Below are positions 36,136-45,287 of a stretch of 64,000 nucleotides of DNA, piece after piece; position 1 is the first letter of the stretch, and each line of letters starts with the position of its first letter. The position numbers were made by a program, and so were the translations under genes. The stretch lies in the NCBI GenBank assembly GCA_024234875.1, contig JACKNM010000004.1:310001-374000 (forward strand), written 5' to 3'. Below the pieces are notes generated by a model. The model was not told the DNA's origin. It was given only the letters and a program-made list of their open reading frames with translations, and did no database searches. The DNA comes from Ectothiorhodospiraceae bacterium. Its GTDB lineage: Bacteria > Pseudomonadota > Gammaproteobacteria > HK1.

Positions 36136-38721
36136 ATGCGGATCGACACCATCACCCGACTCCTCACGCTCTCCCTCGCCATCGCCGCGAGCGCGGTGCC
36201 GGCAATCGACACCGCCACACCGATTCGCAGTGGTCACTTCCGGGAGGTGACCGACGTCGCGAGCGCCGGGCACGTCATCCTGAACCTGCGCATGAGCGCC
36301 GACGGCTCGAGGATCGTCTACCTGACCACCACCGGCGTGTTTCCCGAGACGCTGCGGGTGGTCGGCAGCGACGGCAGCGGCGCGACGGTGATCCACCAGA
36401 ATCCGCCCGACGGCGCCTACCCACGGGTGATGGACAGCTTCGCGATCTCCGACGACGGCAGCACCGTGGTCTACGGTCTGCTCGTGAACCCGGCCAACAA
36501 CGACTCGGAGCTCCGCGTCCGCGACACCACCACCGGCGCCGACCGCCTGCTGCTGCGCGAGGTCACGCATCTCAGCTTCGGTGTCAGCAGTCCGGTGAAC
36601 ATCGCGCACCTGCAGAGCACCCGCCTCCTCGCGCTCGCCGGGGACGGGACGGTCGTCCACTTCCTCAACCGGTTCGGCCCGATCGGCAGCGGCAACGCCG
36701 GCCAGGATCCGTCCGGCCAGACCCTCTATGCGGTCGACGTGGCCACCGGGACGCCGACGCCACTGTTCTCGCAGTCCGACCTCCCCGACGTCGCGGCCAT
36801 CTCGCCGTTCGCGGTCGAGCTGCTGACCTCGGGCGGCTCGCTCGCGACCGACGGCGACGGCAGCGTGGTGATGCTCCCGGTCGGCGGGTCGGGGGCGTCG
36901 GCCAACCCACCCCACAGCCTGCTCCGGCTCGACCCCGCGGTGGGCGCGGCATCGGCCGAGGTCGTGCTCGAGCTGACCGGCACCCTGTTCACCGGGCCGA
37001 GCGTGAGCACCGCAGGCGACCTGATGGCGCTCACCCGGGCCGGCGGCGACCTCCTCCCCGCGGGTCTGATGGCGATGAGCCCGGGCGGTGGCGCGCCCAC
37101 GGTGCTCGACACCGGCTTCCTCGCCAGCCGACCGCCGGTCAATCCCCGGCTCTCCGGCGACGGCACTGCGGTGTCCTACCGCATCGAGCTCGGCGGCAGC
37201 GACGAGCCGTCGGTGCGGTGGATCGCCACCAGCGGGTCCGCGGCGCCGGTGCCGGTCAGCCAGAACACCGTCGATGCCGGCGGCTCGAGTAGCGGCGTGC
37301 ACGACATCAGCAGCGACGGCACTCGGATCGCCTTCCTCGGCGGCGTGCGCGCCGCGGTCGGCGGACAGCCCGCCGACCTCGTGATCTTCGACTGGGCCGC
37401 GGCGCCCGTCGGGACGCCGGCGGTGACCGCCGTTCGTGCCGACCCGAGCCTCGACTTCGTCATCCAGCCGTTCCTCTCGGCCGAGGTCACCCATTCGTTC
37501 TCGTACGACACCACCGGCGCCGACCGCGCGCTCGCCCAGAGCTGGATCTACGACGCCGCGGGGCGCGACCTGCGCGGGCTGCAGTTCAGCGGCATCGGCA
37601 ACTTCTTCTCCGACGTCGCCGACGACGGCACCGGCGGCGATGCCATCGCCGATGACGGCACCTACGACGATGCGGGCATCTGGGCGTTCAGCGCCGCGGT
37701 GCCGGGCACGGTGACCGGTCGCGCGGCGATCACCGCGACCACGGGAAGAGCGAGCTTCGTCGACTTCCCCATCACCGTGCGCGCACCGGTCCCGCCGACC
37801 GCCAGCTTCGAGGCTCGACCGCGGATCGGCGTCGCACCGCTCACCGTCACCTTCGAGAACACCAGCTCCGGCGACTACGCCTTCACCGACTACGACACCA
37901 ACGGCGACACGGTCCTCGACCGCTTCGCGGTCGCCAATCCGTTCCAGCTCACGTACGACACGCCGGGAACGCGCGACGTGACGATGCGCGCGCGTGGCTT
38001 CGGCAACGAGGACACGGCGACCATCGTCGGCGCGGTGGTCGTGCTGCCGTCAGGCGGCGAGATCGACCTCGGCGACGCACCCGACCCGAGCTACCCGACC
38101 CTGCTCGCGAGCGACGGCGCGGCGCACGTGCTCGGCTCGGGGCTGTTCCTCGGCGCGGGCGTCGACGGCGAGGCGGATGGCCAGCCGAGCGCGAGCGCGA
38201 CCGGCGACACCGACGACGGCCTCGTGCTCACCTCCGATCCGCTGATCGGAAGCCCGCTCGCGCTGGAGGTAACGGCCTCGGCGAGCGGCCGCCTGAACGC
38301 CTGGATCGACTACAACCGTGACGGTGACTGGACCGATCCGGGCGAGCACGTGCTGGACGACGTGCTGCTCGCGCCGGGGCCGAACGCGCTGGTGACCGCG
38401 GCGATTCCGGACGACGCCACCCCTGGCACCACGTTCGCGCGCCTGCGGCTCGACTCCGTCGGCGGGCTCGAGCCCACCGGCCCGGCGAGCGATGGCGAGG
38501 TCGAGGACCACGCGCTGGTGCTCGTCTCTCCGGACAGCGACGGCGACGGCCTCACCGACTGGGAGGAGCGCAACGTCCACGGTACCGACCCGACGCTCGC
38601 CGATACCGACGGCGACCGCCGTACCGACGGCGACGAGGTCAGCGCCGGGCGCAATCCACTGGTCAACGAGGCGGCCAGCGTGATCCCGCTCATTCTCGAC
38701 ATCGTCGACGAGCGTCGTTGA
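36136..38721 (+). CDS. Large secreted protein: TolB-like propeller, PKD, GEVED and Ca-binding repeats
   Basis: 861 aa. The ATG at 36136 follows GGGAGG and starts a signal peptide (MRIDTITRLLTLSLAIAASA). The first half shows repeated S-x-D-G-S/T-x-I/V-x-F/Y units of a TolB/WD-type beta-propeller. A PKD-like domain lies at about 553-638 (PTASFEARPRIGVAPLTVTF), a GEVED domain at about 640-797 (LGDAPDPSYPT ... WIDYNRDGDWTDPGE ... GEVEDHALVL), and thrombospondin-type-3-like calcium-binding repeats at about 800-842 (DSDGDGLTDWEE, DTDGDRRTDGDE). There is no PEP-CTERM or lipobox, so it is probably exported through a type II or similar route, or stays in the periplasm. Function unknown; the build suggests binding or adhesion. 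Confidence 0.85.
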   Translation: MRIDTITRLLTLSLAIAASAVPAIDTATPIRSGHFREVTDVASAGHVILNLRMSADGSRIVYLTTTGVFPETLRVVGSDGSGATVIHQNPPDGAYPRVMDSFAISDDGSTVVYGLLVNPANNDSELRVRDTTTGADRLLLREVTHLSFGVSSPVNIAHLQSTRLLALAGDGTVVHFLNRFGPIGSGNAGQDPSGQTLYAVDVATGTPTPLFSQSDLPDVAAISPFAVELLTSGGSLATDGDGSVVMLPVGGSGASANPPHSLLRLDPAVGAASAEVVLELTGTLFTGPSVSTAGDLMALTRAGGDLLPAGLMAMSPGGGAPTVLDTGFLASRPPVNPRLSGDGTAVSYRIELGGSDEPSVRWIATSGSAAPVPVSQNTVDAGGSSSGVHDISSDGTRIAFLGGVRAAVGGQPADLVIFDWAAAPVGTPAVTAVRADPSLDFVIQPFLSAEVTHSFSYDTTGADRALAQSWIYDAAGRDLRGLQFSGIGNFFSDVADDGTGGDAIADDGTYDDAGIWAFSAAVPGTVTGRAAITATTGRASFVDFPITVRAPVPPTASFEARPRIGVAPLTVTFENTSSGDYAFTDYDTNGDTVLDRFAVANPFQLTYDTPGTRDVTMRARGFGNEDTATIVGAVVVLPSGGEIDLGDAPDPSYPTLLASDGAAHVLGSGLFLGAGVDGEADGQPSASATGDTDDGLVLTSDPLIGSPLALEVTASASGRLNAWIDYNRDGDWTDPGEHVLDDVLLAPGPNALVTAAIPDDATPGTTFARLRLDSVGGLEPTGPASDGEVEDHALVLVSPDSDGDGLTDWEERNVHGTDPTLADTDGDRRTDGDEVSAGRNPLVNEAASVIPLILDIVDERR

Positions 38722-38726
38722 CACGT

Positions 38727-38741
38727 GCCGCCACCGGCGGC
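38727..38741. terminator. Possible terminator hairpin between convergent genes
   Basis: gccgcc-acc-ggcggc forms a 6-bp GC stem six bases after the stop of the large secreted protein gene, facing the convergent hyuA-like gene. No T-run follows. Confidence 0.3.
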
Positions 38742-38768
38742 GCCGGACGCCGAAGCGGCCGAACGCGG

Positions 38769-40799
38769 TCAGCCGCTCGCGCAGAGCAGCGCCCCGGACG
38801 CGTGCACCTCCACCGTCCAGCCGGGTGGAACAACCGTGGTGCCGCCCGCCTCCTCGACGATCAGCGGGCCGTCGAGCGCGGTGCCGATACCGAGCTTCTC
38901 GCGGTCCAGCACGTCGACCTCCCGCCAGCCGTCGAGCCACACCGCGCGCCGCTCGATTCGAGGGTCACCGGCACCGTGCGGGGCGAGATCCAGCACCGGC
39001 TGGTCGACCAGGCCGGTCGCGACCAGCCGCAGATTGACGATCTCGAGGTCGTTGGTCGCGTCGGCGTAGCCGAACGTCTCCTCGTGCCGCGCATCGAACG
39101 CGCGACGCAGCGGCGTCCAGTCGACGTCGGTCGGCTCCCAGGCGATCGGCAACGTGAACGACTGCCCGGCGTAGCGGGCGTCGACCGAGAACGCGAAACG
39201 ATGACGCTCGGGTGCGATGCCGTCGGCCCGGAGCAGGTCGCCGCCGCGCGCGCGGAGGCGGTCGGCCCGGGCACGGAGGTCGCCGAGGTCGAGCTGCGAC
39301 AGGCGGCCACCCCAGACCTCGACCAGATCCCGGCGCATGTCGGCGAGCATCTGCCCCAGCGCGGAGACGTGACCGGGATGCGGTGGCACCAGGACGCGTG
39401 ACATGCCGAGCTCCGCGGCGACCAGGAACGCGTGCATCGGGCCGGCACCGCCGAACCCGACCAGCGCGAAGTCGCGCGGGTCGAAGCCGCGATGGACCGA
39501 GACCTCGCGCACCGCACCGGCCATCTTCGCCACCGCGATGCGCACCGCGGCATCCGCGAGCGCGACGACATCGGTCACCCCGAGATTCCGGCCCAGAGTC
39601 GCGAACGCACGCTCGGCGCGCTCGCGCTGCAGCACCAGACCACCGCTCAACGCGCGCGCGGTCGGCAGTCGCCCGAGCAGCAGATTGGCGTCGGAGACCG
39701 TCGGCTCGGTGCCACCGCGGCCGTAGCAGGCGGGGCCCGGAACCGCCCCCGCGCTGCGCGGGCCGACACCGAGAGTGCCATCGGGCTGCACCCACACGAT
39801 CGACCCGCCGCCGGCGCCGATGGTGTGGATGTCGAGCTGCGGCATCTGCAACGGGTAGGCGTCGATCTGGTTGTCGTGCGACATCCGCGGGCGCCCGTCG
39901 TGGATCAGGGCGACGTCGGTGCTGGTGCCGCCCATGTCGAACGTCACCAGGTCGCGCACCCCGGCGTCGCCGGCCACCCGCAGCGCGCCCACCACGCCGC
40001 CGACCGGGCCGGACAGGAAGGTCCCGGCACACCGCTCGGCGGCGGCATCGAGGGTCATCGCGCCGCCGTTCGAGCCCATGATGTCGACCGGCGCGACGAC
40101 CCCGCGCTCGGCCAGCGCGTCGGCGAGACGGGTGAGGTAGGCGGTCATCACCGGCGTGAGGTAGGCGTTCAGCACGCAGGTTGACGTGCGCTCGAACTCG
40201 CCCCGCTCGGGCGCGAGCGCGGCCGAGGTCGAGACCGGGATCCCCGGAAGCGCCTCACGCAGCGCCGCCGCCGCGGCGAGCTCGTTGCCGGCGTTCACGT
40301 AACTGTTCACGAACGCGACCGCGATCGCCTCGGCGCCGCGGGCGGAGAGGGTCTCGGCCAGCGATGCCAGCGCGGCGGGGTCGAGCACTTCCAGCACCGT
40401 GCCGTCGGCGGCGGTGCGCTCGGCCACCTCGAGGCGCCGGTCGCGTGGCGCGATCGGCGGCGGGCGTTGCCAGGCCGCATCGAACAGCCCGCCGGCGAGA
40501 CGGCGGCACTTGCCGATCTCGAGCACGTCGCGGAATCCGGCGGTCGTCACCAACGCGGTGCGCGCCCCCTTGCGCTCGAGCAATGCGTTGGTCGCGATGG
40601 TGGTGCCGTGGACGAAGGCGCGGATCGCGGTCGGCGCGATGCCGAGCGCGGACAGCGCCTCGAGCACGCCGCGCCACTGCTCGCCCGGCAGCGACGGCAC
40701 CTTGGCCAGGGCGAGCGCGCGCCCGTCGCCGGCGTAGGCCACGACGTCGGTGAACGTGCCCCCGACGTCGATGCCGACCAGGAATCCGGGCGCCGCCAT
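38769..40799 (-). CDS. Hydantoinase/oxoprolinase subunit A (HyuA family)
   Basis: 676 aa. HyuA-family proteins bind ATP with an actin/hexokinase-like fold and, with subunit B, open cyclic amides such as hydantoins or 5-oxoproline. Phosphate-binding motif 1 is GIDVGGTFTDVV near the N-terminus and motif 2 is FDMGGTSTDVAL; GFGGAGPMHAF is also typical. The ATG at 40799 overlaps the subunit B stop by one base (TGATG). It is the last gene of a minus-strand operon that includes subunit B, a small membrane protein, a lactonase-fold protein and a DMT transporter. Acetone carboxylase is a related alternative, but no gamma subunit is present. Confidence 0.9.
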   Translation of the reverse strand: MAAPGFLVGIDVGGTFTDVVAYAGDGRALALAKVPSLPGEQWRGVLEALSALGIAPTAIRAFVHGTTIATNALLERKGARTALVTTAGFRDVLEIGKCRRLAGGLFDAAWQRPPPIAPRDRRLEVAERTAADGTVLEVLDPAALASLAETLSARGAEAIAVAFVNSYVNAGNELAAAAALREALPGIPVSTSAALAPERGEFERTSTCVLNAYLTPVMTAYLTRLADALAERGVVAPVDIMGSNGGAMTLDAAAERCAGTFLSGPVGGVVGALRVAGDAGVRDLVTFDMGGTSTDVALIHDGRPRMSHDNQIDAYPLQMPQLDIHTIGAGGGSIVWVQPDGTLGVGPRSAGAVPGPACYGRGGTEPTVSDANLLLGRLPTARALSGGLVLQRERAERAFATLGRNLGVTDVVALADAAVRIAVAKMAGAVREVSVHRGFDPRDFALVGFGGAGPMHAFLVAAELGMSRVLVPPHPGHVSALGQMLADMRRDLVEVWGGRLSQLDLGDLRARADRLRARGGDLLRADGIAPERHRFAFSVDARYAGQSFTLPIAWEPTDVDWTPLRRAFDARHEETFGYADATNDLEIVNLRLVATGLVDQPVLDLAPHGAGDPRIERRAVWLDGWREVDVLDREKLGIGTALDGPLIVEEAGGTTVVPPGWTVEVHASGALLCASG

Positions 40800-42805
40800 C
40801 ACTGTGGCTCGCGGCGCACGACGCGCAACGTGACCTCGTCGCCGGGCGCGATCCCGAGCACCGAGCGCCCGACCGGGCCGAGCGCGAGCACGTCGTCGAC
40901 GGCGCCCACTCGTGCCCATGCGCGCAGCGCCGCCCCACTGCTCGGGGTGGTCAGCTCGACGAGATCACCATCCTCGACCTCGAGCGCGCCGGCGAGCGCC
41001 GGCGGCAAGGTCAGGCGACGCCGCGATCGCTCGATGTCGTCGTCCGCCCGTGCGACCACCGGGGCGCGCAGCACTGCCGCGGCGAGACGCGCGCGCGCGG
41101 CCTCGGTCGCGTCGAGGTCCACCCCATCGGGGCCGAGCACCACGCCGTAGCGCCGCGCCGCCTGGTCGGCGTCGAGATAGCCGAGGGCGACGTCACTCGC
41201 CACCGCGCTCGCGGCGCGCGCGAGCGGGTCGCCGTGCCCGCCGCCACCGGAGGATTCCATCCGCACCACGTCGCCCGCGCGCAGCGCGAAGCCGCCGACC
41301 TTGCCCGGGACCGGAGAGGGCTCGATCGACACGCCGCCGCGCACCACGGTGAACCGGTTCGCCGCCCCGCTCGCGCCGCCGGCCACCCCGAACGGCGGGA
41401 TCACGTTCTTGTCGGCGAGCACCGAGAGGCTCGCGCCGTCGACCAGCACGCGCACCTCGCGGCGCAGACCGAGCCCGCCGCGGTGCTCGCCGTCGCCGCA
41501 CGAGCCCTCGCGCAGCGTGTGACGCTCGACCCGCAGCGGGCACTGCGCCTCGACCACCTCGACCGACTGCACCGCGTTGAAGTCGCCCTCGGGGAAGGCG
41601 CGCACCGCGTGGTTGCCGTCGCCGCGCGCGGTCGCCCCGGTGCCGCCGGCCGGGTACTCGTAGAGCAGGAAGATGCCGTCGCCGTCGGGGCGCGGACCCG
41701 AGACGTAGACGTGGTTCGCCCCGCCCTTCAGGTCCCCGACCAGTCGGTCAGGCATCGCGCGGCCGAGGGCGGAGACCACCAGCCCACACATCAACGCACG
41801 GCACTCGACCATTCCGCCGCACGGCGCGGGCAGCGTGGCGTTCAGGAAGCTGCCGGGTGGGTTGACGATCGCGATCGGATTGAACGAGCCGTGGTTGACC
41901 GGCGTGTCCGGGTCGAGGAAGGACTTGACGATGCTCGCCACCGCGTTGAATGCCATCGCCGGCCCGACGTTGGTCGGCCCCATCGTCTGCGGCGACGAGC
42001 CGGTGAAGTCGGCCTCGATGCGGTCGCCGTCGATGGTGAGCGCAAGGCGCGCGACCAGCGGCTCGTCCCCGTGACCATCGTTGTCGAGGTAGCCCTCGGC
42101 CTGGTAGGTGCCGTCCGGCACCGCCGCGATTCGCTCGCGCATCACGCGCTCGGCTCCCGCGATCAGCGTCTCCACCGCGTCGAGCAGCGTGTCGCCACCG
42201 AAGCGGTCGAACAGGCGGCGCAGGTGCTCGGCGGCCTTGCGCGAGGTGCCGAGCATGGTGTTGAAGTCGCCCCGGCGCTCGCGCGCGATGCGCATGTTGT
42301 CGAACAGCAGACCGAGGAAGGCGTCGTTCATGCGCCCGCGCTCGCAGATACGAGTGGGCGTGATGCGCAGCCCCTCCTGGTACACCTCGCGCACCCGACC
42401 CGACAGGCTCCCCGGTGTCATCCCGCCGACGTCGCCCCAGTGACAGCGCGTCGCCGCGAACAGCGCGAGACGGCCGCGATCGAACACCGGGTAGAGCATC
42501 AGCACGTCGTTGAGATGCGTGCCGCCGGTATAGGGATCGTTGTGCAGGAAGATGTCGCCCTCGTGGATGTCGTCGGCGAACGCCTCGACGATGCGGGCGG
42601 TGGAGTACGGCACGGCGAAGATGTGGATCGGGTTGTCGGCGGCACCCTGGGCCACCAGCCGGCCGTCGGCCGCGACCAGCGCGCAGGAGAAGTCGTGCCC
42701 CTCGTAGATGATCGACGAGTACGAGGAGCGAATGACGTTCGCGCGCATCTCGTGGACCACCGCGATCAGGGACTCGCGGATCAACTCGAGCTGGCCGATG
42801 CTCAT
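40799..42805 (-). CDS. Hydantoinase/oxoprolinase subunit B (HyuB family)
   Basis: 668 aa; HyuB-family subunits run about 550-780 aa. Conserved stretches: RSSYSSIIYEGHDFSCAL, FLHNDPYTGGTHLNDVL, CHWGDVGGMTPGSLSG, PCGGMVECRALMCGLV and GGHGDP. A C-terminal extension of about 110 residues (from about residue 560) includes a segment ending LALGPVGRSVLGIAPGDEV, which looks like an added small domain. The ATG at 42805 is chosen because family homology starts there; the long upstream open frame lies over the neighbouring gene. Works with subunit A in ATP-dependent opening of a cyclic amide. Confidence 0.9.
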   Translation of the reverse strand: MSIGQLELIRESLIAVVHEMRANVIRSSYSSIIYEGHDFSCALVAADGRLVAQGAADNPIHIFAVPYSTARIVEAFADDIHEGDIFLHNDPYTGGTHLNDVLMLYPVFDRGRLALFAATRCHWGDVGGMTPGSLSGRVREVYQEGLRITPTRICERGRMNDAFLGLLFDNMRIARERRGDFNTMLGTSRKAAEHLRRLFDRFGGDTLLDAVETLIAGAERVMRERIAAVPDGTYQAEGYLDNDGHGDEPLVARLALTIDGDRIEADFTGSSPQTMGPTNVGPAMAFNAVASIVKSFLDPDTPVNHGSFNPIAIVNPPGSFLNATLPAPCGGMVECRALMCGLVVSALGRAMPDRLVGDLKGGANHVYVSGPRPDGDGIFLLYEYPAGGTGATARGDGNHAVRAFPEGDFNAVQSVEVVEAQCPLRVERHTLREGSCGDGEHRGGLGLRREVRVLVDGASLSVLADKNVIPPFGVAGGASGAANRFTVVRGGVSIEPSPVPGKVGGFALRAGDVVRMESSGGGGHGDPLARAASAVASDVALGYLDADQAARRYGVVLGPDGVDLDATEAARARLAAAVLRAPVVARADDDIERSRRRLTLPPALAGALEVEDGDLVELTTPSSGAALRAWARVGAVDDVLALGPVGRSVLGIAPGDEVTLRVVRREPQ

Positions 42806-42809
42806 GCCG

Positions 42810-43214
42810 TCACTCGTTGCGCGTCCGGCGAAGCGTCCACAGCGCGAGCGACACCAGCACGACGGTGACCGCGTGCAGCCACACCAGCCGGTCGAGCGCG
42901 GCGTGCTCGGCGGGCGAGAGCGCGAGCCCCGACGGCACGTCGGCGATCCAGGGTCGCAGCAGCGTGTAGAGGGCGATCTGGCTCGCCGCGGCAAGATAGA
43001 AGGCCGGCGCCGCGATGCGCACTCGCATGGGAAGGCCGATGCAGACCACGATGTCGAGCACGAGATAGACGACGTCGAGCACCCGCCAGTGCATCGGCGT
43101 GCTCGCCCAGCTCGTACCGGTCGCCCCCAGCATGCTCTGCAGGTGCGCCATCGCGCCGAGACCGTAGAGCACCGCCACCCCCCACAGGACGACGATGGCC
43201 AGCGTGCGCCTCAT
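42810..43214 (-). CDS. Small four-helix membrane protein
   Basis: 134 aa with four predicted membrane helices (LAIVVLWGVAVLYGLGAMA; VVYLVLDIVVCIGL; AAPAFYLAAASQIALYTLL; AVTVVLVSLALWTL) and a short charged tail. I do not recognise the family. It lies four bases before hyuB and 30 bases after the lactonase-like gene, so it belongs to the same operon. It may help transport or be a DoxX-like protein, but there is no motif to prove it. Confidence 0.65.
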   Translation of the reverse strand: MRRTLAIVVLWGVAVLYGLGAMAHLQSMLGATGTSWASTPMHWRVLDVVYLVLDIVVCIGLPMRVRIAAPAFYLAAASQIALYTLLRPWIADVPSGLALSPAEHAALDRLVWLHAVTVVLVSLALWTLRRTRNE

Positions 43215-43244
43215 CGACTCGCCGCTCGCTGCCGCACCGGGCGC

Positions 43245-44264
43245 TCACAGCGCTGCCGCGAGGATCCACATCGGCCCGTCTCCGACCTGGACCCGGGCGA
43301 CACGCCGGAGCAAGCCGGTCGCCGGATCGATGCGATAGGTCTGCAGCGTCGCCGTCTCCAGTCCGCCCGCGAGCAGGAAGCGCCCGCTCGGGGTGACCTC
43401 GATCACCCGCGGAACCGCATCCGCCGGCGCGTGGCCGATGACGGTGAGCCGGCCGTCGCGCGGATCGACCCGCATACAGGCGATGGTGTCGTGGCCGCGG
43501 TTCGGCGCGTAGAGGAACCGCCCACACGGCGTGATGCGGATCTGCGCGCACTTGCTCGCGCCGTGGAAGCCGGGTGGCAGGGTGGAGACGGTCTGCACCG
43601 GGGTCAGGGTTCCGCTCTCGGCATCGAGCGACCACACGGTCACGCTGCATCCCTGCTCGTTGCTGGTGTAGAGGCGGTCGAGCCTCGGGTGCAGGCAGAA
43701 ATGGCGTGGCCCGAGCGGTCCGGGCGGGTCCGCGCGCGGGGGGTCGCGCGGCGTCAACGCTCCGGTCGCGGCGTCGAACCGGTACTGCGCGATGGTGTTC
43801 CAACCGTCCTCGCGCGAGATGTGCGGCGCGAACGCGAAGCGATTGGTGCGCTCGGTCGCGAGCATGTGGGCGCCGGTCGCGGTGCGCAGCCACTGCACCG
43901 GCTCGCCGCTCACCGCGCCGGAATCGTCCACCCGATGCACCGCCAGCGCGCCGGCGTTGTAGTAGGCGGAGAAGAGCCAGCGGCGGGTGGCGTCGAGCGC
44001 GAGGCAACACGGGTCGGACGGAAGTGCCGCCTCGCCGATCTGATCGAGCGCGCCGGTGGTCGGGTCGACCCGGTAGCTCGCGAGGCACGGCGTCCCGCGC
44101 CGGCCGACGTGCAGCACCCGCGCCGGCGCGTCGAGGGCGAGTGGCGCCGGCCGCCCCGACACCGCGGTGCGCGCCGCCGGCCGCAGCTCGCCGTCGCGTG
44201 GATCGAGAACGTAAGCCGCGATCTCGTCCTGCTCCCACAGCGAAACCAGCACGATCTGGCTCAT
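43245..44264 (-). CDS. Lactonase-family beta-propeller protein (6-phosphogluconolactonase-like fold)
   Basis: 339 aa of the seven-bladed lactonase/YbhE family. Repeated blades carry patterns such as SYRVDPTTGALDQIG, QYRFDAATGALTP and MRVDPRDGRLTVIG, and the family-typical FAPHI, HFCLHP and FLYAPNRGHDTIA. Members hydrolyse 6-phosphogluconolactone or other lactones. No pentose-phosphate genes lie nearby; in this operon it could open a cyclic ester or act on a product of the hydantoinase-like enzyme. No signal peptide is seen. Confidence 0.82.
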   Translation of the reverse strand: MSQIVLVSLWEQDEIAAYVLDPRDGELRPAARTAVSGRPAPLALDAPARVLHVGRRGTPCLASYRVDPTTGALDQIGEAALPSDPCCLALDATRRWLFSAYYNAGALAVHRVDDSGAVSGEPVQWLRTATGAHMLATERTNRFAFAPHISREDGWNTIAQYRFDAATGALTPRDPPRADPPGPLGPRHFCLHPRLDRLYTSNEQGCSVTVWSLDAESGTLTPVQTVSTLPPGFHGASKCAQIRITPCGRFLYAPNRGHDTIACMRVDPRDGRLTVIGHAPADAVPRVIEVTPSGRFLLAGGLETATLQTYRIDPATGLLRRVARVQVGDGPMWILAAAL

Positions 44265-44346
44265 CGGGCTCCCCTCCGTCGCGACGCGGCGAGGCTATCA
44301 CGGACCGTCGACGCGAGCACTCGGCCCGGTCGAGCTGCCACACCCG

Positions 44347-45201
44347 CTACCGCAGACCGATGATCACCACGCTCGGCACCACCAGCGCGACCGCCAGCGC
44401 CACCCGCCGGTCGAGGGCCTGCTCGCCGAAGACGAAGCGCCCGAGCAGCAGCGTGAACAGCGGCGAGCAGGCGACGATCGGGCTCACCACCACCAGGTCC
44501 TGGGTGAGCAGCGCGGTGTTCAGGACCAGCACCGCGATGCTGTAGGCGAGGCCGGTCCCGATCAGCCACACGAGCCCGGCGCGCGGAATCGGCACGCGCT
44601 TTCGGCGCACGCGGAGATCGTTGCCGAGCGCGAGCGGGAACGACACCGTGTAGGCGACGAGGGCGACGAAGAAAGGATTGGGCAGGATGTCGAGGCCGAT
44701 CTTGGCCAGGGCGTGGGCGAGGCTACGCAGGAACGCGGCACCGATCGGCAGCAGCAGCGCCCACAACGGCCAGGCCCGACTCGCCCGACCGCGCCAGGTC
44801 AGCGTCACCACCCCGGCCACGATCCCGGCGGTACCGACGCCGACCTCCCACCCGAGAGTCTCGCCGAGCAGGACGATGCCGAGCCCGACGCCGAGGAGCG
44901 GCGCGGTCGCCGACAGCGTGCTGGCGACGGTGGGACCGAGAATGCGGGTCCCCGCCATGCCGAGGTTCGCCGACAGCAGCGGGCGGAACAGCCCGATCGC
45001 GGCGAGCAGCGGCAGCGCCGGCGAGGTCCAGAACCACGACTCGAGATAGAGCGGCGCGGTCAGCCAGTACAGGACCGTGCCGGTGCCGATCTGGAACAGC
45101 GTCGCGGTCTGGGAGTCGACATGGCGCAGCGCGAGGCGCGAGAGCTGGTTGCCGATCGCGAACAACAGCGCCCCGGTGAGCGGCAACAACAGCGCGCTCA
45201 T
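44347..45201 (-). CDS. DMT-superfamily (EamA) transporter
   Basis: 284 aa with about ten membrane helices arranged as two EamA repeats (each about 140 residues), beginning LLLPLTGALLFAIGNQLSRLAL and ending VALAVALVVPSVVIIGLR. Members move amino acids, nucleosides or other metabolites across the inner membrane. It is the first gene of the minus-strand operon with the lactonase-like and hydantoinase genes and may carry their substrate or product. Confidence 0.87.
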   Translation of the reverse strand: MSALLLPLTGALLFAIGNQLSRLALRHVDSQTATLFQIGTGTVLYWLTAPLYLESWFWTSPALPLLAAIGLFRPLLSANLGMAGTRILGPTVASTLSATAPLLGVGLGIVLLGETLGWEVGVGTAGIVAGVVTLTWRGRASRAWPLWALLLPIGAAFLRSLAHALAKIGLDILPNPFFVALVAYTVSFPLALGNDLRVRRKRVPIPRAGLVWLIGTGLAYSIAVLVLNTALLTQDLVVVSPIVACSPLFTLLLGRFVFGEQALDRRVALAVALVVPSVVIIGLR

Positions 45202-45242
45202 CGGGCGCGCGCGCCGTCGGCGCTGGCAACGCCCGCGCGCGG

Positions 45243-45248
45243 AGCGTA
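45243..45248 (-). promoter_or_regulatory. Possible -10 box (TACGCT) for the DMT transporter operon
   Basis: On the minus strand TCTACGCT lies about 42 bases before the ATG at 45201. A similar CTACGCT lies upstream of the gene at 46411. No clear -35 is seen. Confidence 0.25.
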
Positions 45249-45287
45249 GATTCCGGACCCGGGCAGGGCACCGCGGGGGTTCCGCCG

